Part shown: piece by piece, positions 25,247 through 33,001 of the stretch
Position numbering within the stretch: the stretch's first letter is position 1
Layout: each line of letters opens with the position of its first letter
DNA from: Palauibacter sp022826685
Lineage (GTDB): Bacteria; Gemmatimonadota; Gemmatimonadetes; Palauibacterales; Palauibacteraceae
Assembly: GCF_965221685.1 (NCBI RefSeq)
Contig: NZ_OZ244907.1
DNA: 64,000 nucleotides
Reading direction: 5' to 3' (one strand)
Notes under the pieces: generated by a model
The model's input: only the letters and a program-made list of their open reading frames with translations
The model's database searches: none
Told to the model about the DNA's origin: nothing
Made by a program: the position numbers and the translations under genes

Positions 25247-28144
25247 ATGGCCCGACACACGGAACCGTTGGTGAACGCCGTCTTGGCCGGTGCTCTGAAC
25301 CGTAGGCATCCGCGATGGCGCGTGACCGCCGAACAAACTGATGTCTTCGGGCACCGGGGACTACGACCCGATGTTCTCGTTCAGCTCGGCGGTGCCCCAC
25401 CTATCATCTTGGAGACGGAGTTCGCGCCAGCGTCCACCGTCGAGGAGGACGCCCGCGCTCGGCTGGGCGAACTGGCCAAGGACTCCGGCTACGAAATCGA
25501 ACAGGTCGTCGCGGTTCGCTTGGACGCGGCGCTGCGGCGTGCCAGCGACCTCCCGGCCGCAGTCGAGGCAGCGCGAGTCGAATGGTGTGTTCTCTCGGGT
25601 CATCGCGGCCACTTCGTCCGGTGGCCCGACCGGGGTTGGCTCGGCGGTGGAATCGACGACCTCGCCCGCGCGATCGAAGAGGTGTCCCTTTCGGAACGTC
25701 TGGTCGCGGAAGGTCTCACGATTCTGGAGCAGGGTGTGCGGCAGGCTGCCCACCTCCTACGCGCCGATGCGGCCGAGACCTCTCGGGCCGGGTTGGAAGC
25801 AACCGCTCGGCTGCTCCACCAGGAAGACAGCGAGCAGACATCGCGCATGGCGATGGCGATCATCGCGAATGCTATGACCTTTCACACGACACTGGCGGGT
25901 ATGCATGGCATCCCCCATCTGGACAGCCTGCGCGGCGCGTCCGGCAGCATCCTTCGGCCACGGCTCCTCCAGTGCTGGCGCGATATCCTACGAATCAACT
26001 ACTGGCCTATCTTCAAGATCGCGATCGATCTCCTGCTGACCATTCGCGACGCCCCGGCCTTGACCATCATGGACCGGCTCGCCGATGTCGCCCACGAGCT
26101 TGCAAGGATCGGGGCGACCAGCCTCAACGACCTCTCCGGGCGGTTGTTTCAGCGCCTGATCGTGGATCGCAAGTTTCTCGCCACGTTCTACACGCTCCCC
26201 AATTCGGCCGCGCTTCTGGCCGAACTTGCGGTCCCGGATCTTGACGTGGACTGGGGAGACGCATCCGCAGTGCAGAAAATGCGGATCGGCGACCTCGCTT
26301 GTGGGACTGGCACCCTTCTGCTGGCAGCCTACCAAGGCGTGCTTTCGCGGCACCGACATGCCGGGGGCGACGACGCAAAGCTGCACGCTCGGATGATGGA
26401 GCGCGGCCTGGTGGCTGCGGACATCATGCCCGCAGCCACGCACCTGACAGCCTCGAATCTCTCCGGGACCCACCCAGGAATCACGTTTGAGCGAACGTGC
26501 GTGTACACCATGCCCTACGGCCGACAGCCTCAGGAGCGGGAGCTCCCAATCGCCATCGGGTCGCTGGACCTCTTGGACGAAGGCCATGCGTCAATGGCGC
26601 TCTTTGGAACGGGACAACGGCAGGCGCGCGGGGACAGGGAAGACGAGGGGAATGTCGACGCTCGCGTGGAGATCCCACCCGAGTGCCTTGACTTGGCCAT
26701 CATGAATCCGCCGTTCACCCGTCCTACCAACCACGAATCGACCACCGTCCCCGTCCCGTCGTTCGCCGGTTTCGACACGAGCACGGACGAACAACGAGAC
26801 ATGTCAAGGCGCCTGAACGAGATCGGGCGCTACATGGGACCGCGTGTGGGCAATGGCAACGCGGGGCTGGCCTCGCACTTCGTGGACCTCGCTCACGCGA
26901 AAACTAAGTCCGGTGGACTGATCGCTCTGGTGTTGCCCGCATCGTTCGCGCAAGGAGGATCGTGGGAGGCCGCACGTGCGCTGATCGAAACGGAATACGA
27001 GGACATCGTTGTAGTGTCGATAGCGACAACGGGCAACACCGATCTGGCTTTTTCCGCTGACACGGGGATGGCCGAGGTGCTCTTGGTGGCAAAGAAGCGA
27101 AGGGCCGGGGGCTCGGCGACCCGCTCCACCCTGTTCGCGAACCTGAAGCGGCGTCCGAAGAGCCTCTTGGAAGCCACTGACGTGGCGCGCTCTATTCGCG
27201 AAACGCCGCGCGACGGCGAGAGGACAGGTTGGTTGTTGGTGGGCGACAGTTCCGTGGCTGGCAGCTACGTGCGTGACAGACTCTCCTCCGCCGGGGCGGC
27301 CGGAATCAGAAACCCTGACCTTGCCAGCACCATGCTGGCTCTCGGCGAGGGGGACCTCAAACTACCTCGGCGGAAGGAAACTCTCGATGTTCCCATCACG
27401 AGGCTGTCTGAACTCGGGAACAGGGGACCGATCGACCGTGACTTGGTGGGGCGCGACTCGCGAGGCTCACCTAGGGGGCCTTGGGACATGGTGGGGTACG
27501 CCGAAGCTGAGACGCCGCCAACCTACCCCGCCTTGTGGGCTCATCAAGCCCCGAGGGAGCGTTGTCTAGTGGTAGAACCGGATCGTGCTGGCCGCGTTCG
27601 GGAGGGTTGCCATCAAGCTGCGGTTGACAGATGGAAATCGGCGGCCAGCCAACTTCACTTCAATCGGGATTTCCGGATCAACTCTCAGAGCTTGTCGGCA
27701 TGCCTGACACCGGAACCGGCGATAGGGGGCCGGGCGTGGCCCAGCTTCCTGCTGGATCGTGCGGAGTGGGAAACGCCCGTCGTTCTTTGGGCCAACACGA
27801 CCCTCGGGCTCATGTCCTTCTGGTGGAAGGGGTCTAGGCAGCATCAGGGGCGAGCGTCGATGACGTTGAGCCGCCTGCCGGAATTGCTGGTCCTCGATCC
27901 CCGCCAACTCGGCGAGGGCCAGATCGAGAAGGCTCAGGAACTCTTTGTAGAGTTCCGGAACCGTACGTTTCTGCCGGCCAACGAGGCGTATCGGGATCCA
28001 GTCCGCGCGGATCTCGATCAAGCCGTGCTCGTGCGCCTTTTGGGCCTACCGGAGGGGATCGAGGAGTCGCTTCGGCTTCTTCGCGATCAATGGTGTGCGG
28101 AACCGAGCGTACACGGTGGGAAGGGTACGCGAATCATGGTGTAG
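25247..28144 (+). CDS. Large N6-adenine DNA methylase, possible restriction-modification fusion
   Basis: This 965-residue protein has a SAM-binding motif I (DLACGTGTLLLAAYQG, about residue 348) and the catalytic NPPF (about 487), as in N6-adenine methylases of the type I/IIG class. Residues 30-110 look like an endonuclease-type fold: RPDVLVQLGGAPPIILETEF, where an Asp and a Glu-x-Glu sit where PD-(D/E)xK enzymes have Asp and Glu-x-Lys. The C-terminal 300 residues probably carry target recognition. It could be a type IIG-like single-chain enzyme or a stand-alone methylase with a degenerate nuclease part. No separate specificity or restriction subunit is nearby. It is cargo of the mobilizable element. 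Confidence 0.75.
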   Translation: MARHTEPLVNAVLAGALNRRHPRWRVTAEQTDVFGHRGLRPDVLVQLGGAPPIILETEFAPASTVEEDARARLGELAKDSGYEIEQVVAVRLDAALRRASDLPAAVEAARVEWCVLSGHRGHFVRWPDRGWLGGGIDDLARAIEEVSLSERLVAEGLTILEQGVRQAAHLLRADAAETSRAGLEATARLLHQEDSEQTSRMAMAIIANAMTFHTTLAGMHGIPHLDSLRGASGSILRPRLLQCWRDILRINYWPIFKIAIDLLLTIRDAPALTIMDRLADVAHELARIGATSLNDLSGRLFQRLIVDRKFLATFYTLPNSAALLAELAVPDLDVDWGDASAVQKMRIGDLACGTGTLLLAAYQGVLSRHRHAGGDDAKLHARMMERGLVAADIMPAATHLTASNLSGTHPGITFERTCVYTMPYGRQPQERELPIAIGSLDLLDEGHASMALFGTGQRQARGDREDEGNVDARVEIPPECLDLAIMNPPFTRPTNHESTTVPVPSFAGFDTSTDEQRDMSRRLNEIGRYMGPRVGNGNAGLASHFVDLAHAKTKSGGLIALVLPASFAQGGSWEAARALIETEYEDIVVVSIATTGNTDLAFSADTGMAEVLLVAKKRRAGGSATRSTLFANLKRRPKSLLEATDVARSIRETPRDGERTGWLLVGDSSVAGSYVRDRLSSAGAAGIRNPDLASTMLALGEGDLKLPRRKETLDVPITRLSELGNRGPIDRDLVGRDSRGSPRGPWDMVGYAEAETPPTYPALWAHQAPRERCLVVEPDRAGRVREGCHQAAVDRWKSAASQLHFNRDFRINSQSLSACLTPEPAIGGRAWPSFLLDRAEWETPVVLWANTTLGLMSFWWKGSRQHQGRASMTLSRLPELLVLDPRQLGEGQIEKAQELFVEFRNRTFLPANEAYRDPVRADLDQAVLVRLLGLPEGIEESLRLLRDQWCAEPSVHGGKGTRIMV

Positions 28145-28229
28145 CGGTGTTGTCCAGTCCTGTAATGACGGATGGAGCGTGAGGTGCGCGATCTAGCCCG
28201 TCAACCAAAACCGAAGAGGGAGAAGAAGA

Positions 28230-28598
28230 GTGTCCGAGCCGAAGACGGAGCAGGGAGTGCCGGAGCCGAACGAGGATCAGGGAGCTCCCAAGCTCAAGGA
28301 GAAGCGGCCTTGGGTGCGTTTGGGTTCCTCGATCTCAATTGAAGAACGCAAGAGCCGTGTTCGTGTATGGGTAACCAAAGCCGCTGCGTACTGGGTTTTC
28401 TTGGGGAGTGCCGTCCTTGTCGCGGCGTTATGGATCGAGGAGCTAGACGCGGAAAAGATGCAGGCTGCCAAGGACATCTACATGACAGTCTTGCCGGTCG
28501 CGACGGGCGTCATCACGTATTGGTTCGCGAGCCGAGGCATCTCCAGCAAGGGTAGCAAGCCGCCGCCGCCAGAAGAGGAGGATGGATCGCGGCAGTAG
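28230..28598 (+). CDS. Small two-helix membrane protein, 122 aa
   Basis: GTG start at 28230 after GAGGGAGAAG. The first 45 residues are charged and proline-rich. Two transmembrane helices follow (AAAYWVFLGSAVLVAALWI and IYMTVLPVATGVITYWFAS) and a basic/proline/acidic tail. The two-helix pattern resembles small accessory membrane proteins in defence islands, but no family is recognised. It lies 85 bases after the methylase gene. Confidence 0.5.
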   Translation: MSEPKTEQGVPEPNEDQGAPKLKEKRPWVRLGSSISIEERKSRVRVWVTKAAAYWVFLGSAVLVAALWIEELDAEKMQAAKDIYMTVLPVATGVITYWFASRGISSKGSKPPPPEEEDGSRQ

Positions 28599-28730
28599 CG
28601 ATTCGCCGCACCCCCAAGCCCGAGAGTGGCCACAAGGGGTTGGGCGACCATCAAGCGGATCGCGCCAGCGCCGAGCCGCTTCTAGGGGCTTGCGCGATAA
28701 CCTCAAGGCGTTGTCGGAATCAACTGTCCG

Positions 28731-28847
28731 GCTCCCGCCATTCACGTCCGGTTTTCCCGCTTTCGCGGCACGATCCAGCAAGATCCAGTACGCCGGCAGG
28801 AGTGGCAGATCGTGCAGTCCCAGTTAGACTTACGTGATCTCCTGCCG
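28731..28847 (+). repeat. Attachment-like repeat, copy 3
   Basis: The right part (28794-28847) reads CGGCAGGAG, GTGGCAGATCGTGCAGTCC, CAGTTAGACTTACGTGATC, TCCTGCCG. Its ends CGGCAGGAG and CTCCTGCCG are perfectly complementary, so it folds into a 54-base hairpin with unpaired bases inside. The left part has two TCCCGC motifs like the arms in copies 1 and 2. It contains the 16-mer shared with the integrase leaders. Confidence 0.7.
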
Positions 28848-28919
28848 GGATGTTGGCCGTTAGCCGTCCGCCTACGCGGTCTGGTCGCATGATCCGGGCC
28901 GAGGGGTTCGCGGCAGGGA

Positions 28920-29288
28920 TTGCTTTCGCGGCTCACCGGCTTGAGGAAGCGCCGCTGGAGCGCCTCGACCTTCCTGGCCTCGGAGATCAACGGGGCGGCG
29001 GACCGGTTCCGGGCGATGATCGAGGCCGGCCGGGCACTCGTGGCCGAGCACACGCCGGTCGAGATGCTGGACGCCTTGGAAGGCTCCCGCCTCCTCTCCG
29101 AACTGGCAAACAAGCCCGGCACGTTCTGGGACGGCGCGACGGGCAAGGCGCACGCGAACCTGCTCAAGGATCTGTACTGCTTGGACGCAGTGACGACCGT
29201 CTCGCTCGAAAGTCAGGCGCGGCCCGGCTCGATCGACCGGGGCATCGTCTGGCAGACGGTGCGGCTCCAGGGGGCGCGGTACCGATGA
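28920..29288 (+). CDS. Hypothetical protein, 122 aa
   Basis: TTG start at 28920 (MLSRLTGLRKRRWSASTFLA) with a weak purine-rich ribosome site. The middle (EINGAADRFRAMIEAGRALV, PVEMLDALEGSRLLSELANK) is helical and reads as real protein. No family recognised. It lies between repeat copy 3 and the right-hand integrase and could be a replication or excision helper. Confidence 0.4.
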   Translation: MLSRLTGLRKRRWSASTFLASEINGAADRFRAMIEAGRALVAEHTPVEMLDALEGSRLLSELANKPGTFWDGATGKAHANLLKDLYCLDAVTTVSLESQARPGSIDRGIVWQTVRLQGARYR

Positions 29289-29585
29289 GCGTCACACGAC
29301 GTGCGGCCGTACCCAAGCGCGCAAACGACACGGGGGTCCGATGCGCACTCCGGGGCTTCTGCCGTGCGCACCGGAACCGGCGCGCAACCGCCGGCGCGGC
29401 AACGTCGTGCGCCGGTATGGCCATGCCGGCCCGTGCCGCGCAGGCGTCAAGGGCCGTGACGCTAGCGACCCCCCTCGCCGAGGGCTCGGTACGGGTTCGG
29501 GGCCGGGTGTGCTTGCGCACCCCTGCCGCCGACCCCTCGGGGTCGCTAGCGCAGCATCAATCCCTCCGGGAAGGGTGAACGACCG
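29289..29585. other. Gene-poor stretch with a 13-bp inverted repeat
   Basis: No convincing gene. CGCTAGCGACCCC at 29460-29472 is repeated exactly in inverse orientation at 29539-29551, with 66 bases between. The spacing is too wide for a simple terminator; it could be a binding site for a dimeric protein or an integrase arm pair upstream of the integrase. Confidence 0.5.
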
Positions 29586-29780
29586 ATGAAGCTCACCACG
29601 CTCGTCATCATCGGCGCGCCGCTCCCCTGCTTCGGAGAGAACCCGTATCTCGACCTGATCGCCCGCAAGCACCTGCCCCGGAAGGCTCCGGCCGAGGCGC
29701 CACTTGCGGAGGAACCCCGCCCGCGCCAGCGTTCGAACGCGCAGATCGTGCAGTCCATCATCCGAAAGGGAATGGAATGA
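29586..29780 (+). CDS. Small protein coupled to the integrase, 64 aa
   Basis: ATG at 29586 opens MKLTTLVIIGAPLPCFG and the product ends NAQIVQSIIRKGME, with the stop inside the integrase start (ATGATG). The codons for AQIVQS contain the 16-mer core. Comparable NAQIVQSI text precedes the integrase fragment at 23292 and, degraded, the left integrase. It may be an excision or directionality factor; its size fits, but no family match is evident. Confidence 0.45.
   Translation: MKLTTLVIIGAPLPCFGENPYLDLIARKHLPRKAPAEAPLAEEPRPRQRSNAQIVQSIIRKGME
29741..29756 (+). repeat. 16-base core GCAGATCGTGCAGTCC in the right integrase leader
   Basis: Identical to 28805-28820 inside attachment-like repeat copy 3 and, inverted, to the left integrase leader and the integrase fragment leader. 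Confidence 0.5.
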
Positions 29781-30940
29781 TGGCACGCACGAAACGAAGT
29801 CGGCGCTCCTACGGCGCCGGCGAATGGGGCCGGAACCGGGTCCGGGTGTTTCCCGATCCCAAGACCGGCATCCTCCAGATCGAGTGGCGCGAGAACGGGC
29901 GCAGGCTCACACGGTCGCTGAAACACCGCGACTGGACCCGGGCCAAGAGACAGGCCGACGAGTTCGCCGCCGGGTTCGCCGGGCCGGAGTTGAACGGCAG
30001 GAAGGACGCCGTGCCCGAGCCGCTCACGCTGGAGAGGCTTTTTGACATCTACGGTGAGGAAGTGACGCCCACCAAGGGCGAGAGAGCCCGGCGGTCCGAC
30101 GTCGTCGCGATGAGGATGTTCCTCCAGTTCTTCGGGAGGGAACGCGACCCGGCTACGCTATCGCAGCGCGACTGGGATCGGTTCATCCGGGCGCGTCGGG
30201 CGGGCAGGATCGGACCGAGCCGGCGGCCCGTGGCCAACCGGACGATCGAATGGGACCTCACGTTCCTGATCTCGGTCCTCAACTGGGCCGCAAGGTCGAG
30301 GGACGAGCGGGGATGCCTGCTGCTGGACAGGAACCCGCTCAAGGGCCTCAGGAAGCCCAGGGAGAAGAACCCCACCCGCGTTGTCCTCGACGAAGAGGAG
30401 TATCAGGCGCTGCTCCGCGTGTCCCGACGGATCAACTGGCGGTTCCGCGTCGCGCTCGTGCTCGCGCACGAAACGGGACACCGTATCGGCGCTATCCGCC
30501 AGCTCCGGTGGCCTGATATCGACCTCGAAGCCGGAGTGGTCAGGTGGCGCGCGGGGCACGAGAAGACGGGCTACGAACACACCACACCGCTGACCGCCGA
30601 GGCGCTCGCCGTCTTGGAGGAGGCGCGGAGGATGAGCCAAGGAACCGGGGATGCCCCGCTGCTCCCCGCGCGGAAGGACCCGTCGGTGTGCGTTAGCCGC
30701 TCGCTGGCGCGCGACTGGTGGGTGCGGGCAGAGGCGGTCGCCGGAATGGAGCCGAAGCGGGGTCGTGGCTGGCACTCGCTCAGGCGCAAGTTCGCAACCG
30801 ACCTCATGGACCTGCCGCTCAAGGTCCTGTGCGAACTCGGCGGATGGAAGAACGCGCAAACGGTCCTCAGATGCTACCAGAAGGCCGATGAGCGACAGCT
30901 CAGGAAGGCGCTGGAGAGCCGCCGGAGAGTTCGCACCTGA
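29777..30940 (+). CDS. Tyrosine recombinase/integrase (right copy)
   Basis: This 387-residue integrase starts MMARTKRSRRSYGAGEWG after GAAAGGGA at good spacing. It keeps every catalytic element: GHRIGAIRQLRW, HSLRRKFATDLMD, GGWKNAQTVLRCY. It is a close paralogue of the integrase at 21295-22452, in opposite orientation, and its 3' flank carries the matching inverted repeat. Both 3' ends face outward from the element. Having two near-identical integrases in one element suggests two related elements recombined or the integrase module duplicated. Confidence 0.85.
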   Translation: MMARTKRSRRSYGAGEWGRNRVRVFPDPKTGILQIEWRENGRRLTRSLKHRDWTRAKRQADEFAAGFAGPELNGRKDAVPEPLTLERLFDIYGEEVTPTKGERARRSDVVAMRMFLQFFGRERDPATLSQRDWDRFIRARRAGRIGPSRRPVANRTIEWDLTFLISVLNWAARSRDERGCLLLDRNPLKGLRKPREKNPTRVVLDEEEYQALLRVSRRINWRFRVALVLAHETGHRIGAIRQLRWPDIDLEAGVVRWRAGHEKTGYEHTTPLTAEALAVLEEARRMSQGTGDAPLLPARKDPSVCVSRSLARDWWVRAEAVAGMEPKRGRGWHSLRRKFATDLMDLPLKVLCELGGWKNAQTVLRCYQKADERQLRKALESRRRVRT

Positions 30941-30942
30941 AA

Positions 30943-30976
30943 TCCCGATCAGCGGGAATCAATCGACGGGAATCCG
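30943..30976 (-). repeat. Integrase-flanking inverted repeat, right
   Basis: On the minus strand it begins CGGATTCCCGTCGATTGATT then CCCGCTGATCGG. It is the inverse partner of 21255-21288. It starts two bases after the integrase stop and probably marks the right edge of the element; chromosomal genes resume at 31042. Confidence 0.6.
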
Positions 30977-31041
30977 GCCCGCAGAACCCCTAACTAAAAC
31001 GATCACAACGATATCCTAACTCCAGCCCTCCCGAGGGAACG

Positions 31042-31575
31042 TCAATCAGGGTCGGCGGGACTCACGGCGTAGGTCAGGCTGACGGTTCCCGTCTTCTCGT
31101 AGATCCTGTGGTCTGTCAACGTCAATCGGATCCGTTCAGCCGGTTCCTCGATGAGCGGCGTGCCTCCGCCGAGTACGATGGGGATGACGGTCACCTCCAC
31201 CGTGTCGACCAGATCCTCCTCGGCCAGACTTCGGAAGAGCGATCCTCCTCCGAATAGCCAGATGTCCTTCCCGTCTTTCCCGCGCAGCGCCCGCACGACC
31301 TCCCGCCAGTCGTCACCGACGATCGTGACGTTCGGGTGGTCGTCCTGCCGGAGAGTGCGGGAGAAGACGAACGTCCGCTTGCCGGGGGCCGTGGACTGTC
31401 CCCCGCCGGCGACCTCGAACGTCCGCCGCCCCATGAAGTAGATGTCGAACTGCTCGGTCAGCCCGGCGAAGTCGATGTCGGGATCCATGAGGATCCAGTC
31501 GAACTTGCCCCCGGGGCCCGCGATGTACCCATCGAGACTCGCGGCGACGCAGTAGCGAATCCGTCTCCGCGTCAG
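31042..31575 (-). CDS. RibD/dihydrofolate-reductase-fold protein
   Basis: This protein of about 177 residues has the DHFR/RibD C-terminal pattern: RYCVAASLDGYIAGPGGKFD at the start, then YFMGRRTFEV, a central IWLFGGGSLFRSL and VIPIVLGGGTPL. Members reduce pteridine- or pyrimidine-type substrates with NADPH; many are of unknown role. No ATG, GTG or TTG precedes the conserved start. The only sensible initiation is CTG at 31575, overlapping the aminotransferase stop as CTGA, so translation is probably coupled and non-canonical. Confidence 0.7.
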   Translation of the reverse strand: MTRRRIRYCVAASLDGYIAGPGGKFDWILMDPDIDFAGLTEQFDIYFMGRRTFEVAGGGQSTAPGKRTFVFSRTLRQDDHPNVTIVGDDWREVVRALRGKDGKDIWLFGGGSLFRSLAEEDLVDTVEVTVIPIVLGGGTPLIEEPAERIRLTLTDHRIYEKTGTVSLTYAVSPADPD

Positions 31576-32876
31576 GCGGGGATGCCTTGCTTCACGGCTC
31601 GGGTCATTGCGTCCACGAAGCGGTCGAGTTCCTCGAGCGTCGTGTAGGTGGACGGCGAGATCCTCAGGCCCGTGAACTCGGCGTGGTTGATGCCGACGGT
31701 GAAGATCCGGTGCTTGTTCCACAGCCAGTTGCGGAGCGCGCTCGTGTCGATCCCCTCGACCTGGACGTTCGCGATCCCGCACGCGAAGCCGGGTTTGAGG
31801 CTCGTGTTGAGCCGCACCCGGTCGTGCTCCAGGAGCTGCTCGGCCCAGTAGTTCCGCAGGTGGACGAGCCGCGCCTCCTTGCGCTCGCCGCCGACGAGCT
31901 GGTGGAAGGTGAGCGCTTCGCCGATGGCGAGGAAGTTGGCCTCGGGGTGCGTGCCGATCGCCTCGAACTTCCGGATGTCGTCGTTGCTGCTCTCGGGCGC
32001 GGCCTGCAGCGGCCAGATCTCGGGGATCTTCTCCTTCCTCACGTAGAGGAGGCCCGTTCCCACGGGCGCGTGCAGCCACTTGTGGAGGCTCACCGCGTAG
32101 TTGTCGCAGTTGAGCTCGGAGAGTGTAAAGTCATGGTGCGCCATCGAATGTGCGCCATCGACGATGACCGGGATGTCGTAGCCGCGCGCCATCTCCACGA
32201 CCTCGCGCACGGGGAGGATCTGCCCGGTGATATTGATCATGTGGCACATGAGGATGAGGCGCGTCCGATCGGTGATCTGCTCCTCGAACAGCCGCACGAT
32301 CTCCGCCGGATCCTCGGCCGGGATCGGGATCTTGAACTGCTTCATCACGATCCCCTCGCGGCGCTCGCGCTGCTTGAAGGTCGTGATCATGCGCCCGTAA
32401 TCCTGCGTCGTCGTCACGACTTCGTCGCCGCGCTGGAGGTCGTAGCCGTTCTGCAGGATCTGGAGGCCCTCCGACGCGTTGCGCGTGATCGCGACCTCCT
32501 CGGGGTCCACGTCCCACTGCCGGGCGAGGCGGGCGCGGACGCCCTCACGCTGCGGCTCGAGGATCTGCCATCCGTTGTAGACCGGGATCTGGTTCGCGAA
32601 GTCGAGGTCCCGCTTCATCGCCTCGAGGACGTGGGCGGGCGTCGGGCTCACGCCCCCGTTGTTGAGGTTGACGAGGGAACGGTCGGTTGTGAACGCCTTC
32701 TGGATCTCGAGCCAGAACTCCTCGTCGCGCGCGATCTCCTCGGGGGAGCCGGGCGTGCGCGACGCCTCCCGGGCCGCGGCGATGGCGGTGTTCCACTTCG
32801 TCGGAACCATGGTCATGGCTCCGGCGGCTGCGGCGGAGCCCCCGAGGCGGGCGAGGAATCGTCGGCGGGTGGGCAT
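31572..32876 (-). CDS. Tat-exported class V aminotransferase
   Basis: This 434-residue protein opens with a twin-arginine signal (MPTRRRFLARLGGSAAAAG), so it should be exported folded with its cofactor. The class V fold is clear: NLNNGGVSPTP, TRNASEGLQILQNG, VIVDGAHSMAHHDF (Asp and His near the pyridine ring) and SLHKWLHAPVGTG with the PLP lysine. Nearest families are isopenicillin-N epimerase-like and selenocysteine-lyase-like enzymes; the substrate is unknown. It is followed by the coupled DHFR-like gene. The selenoprotein gene lies 125 bases upstream on the same strand. Confidence 0.8.
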   Translation of the reverse strand: MPTRRRFLARLGGSAAAAGAMTMVPTKWNTAIAAAREASRTPGSPEEIARDEEFWLEIQKAFTTDRSLVNLNNGGVSPTPAHVLEAMKRDLDFANQIPVYNGWQILEPQREGVRARLARQWDVDPEEVAITRNASEGLQILQNGYDLQRGDEVVTTTQDYGRMITTFKQRERREGIVMKQFKIPIPAEDPAEIVRLFEEQITDRTRLILMCHMINITGQILPVREVVEMARGYDIPVIVDGAHSMAHHDFTLSELNCDNYAVSLHKWLHAPVGTGLLYVRKEKIPEIWPLQAAPESSNDDIRKFEAIGTHPEANFLAIGEALTFHQLVGGERKEARLVHLRNYWAEQLLEHDRVRLNTSLKPGFACGIANVQVEGIDTSALRNWLWNKHRIFTVGINHAEFTGLRISPSTYTTLEELDRFVDAMTRAVKQGIPA

Positions 32877-33001
32877 GCGGCCTCCTGGCTGGTTCGGCGC
32901 GGTCGTCGCCTTTCAATGCTGCTGCCAAATAGACGGTTTTCGGCGCCGCGAGCAAGTCCGGAACCGCCGGAGCCGGGCTTGCAGGCTGCCGGCCCCGCGC
33001 G

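Noticed and set aside
28794..28847. Reading the hairpin repeat as an integron attC site
   Set aside because: It contains GTTAGAC, which fits the R-box pattern, and folds with extrahelical bases, but the box lies in the loop instead of at the stem ends, and no integron-type integrase is visible.
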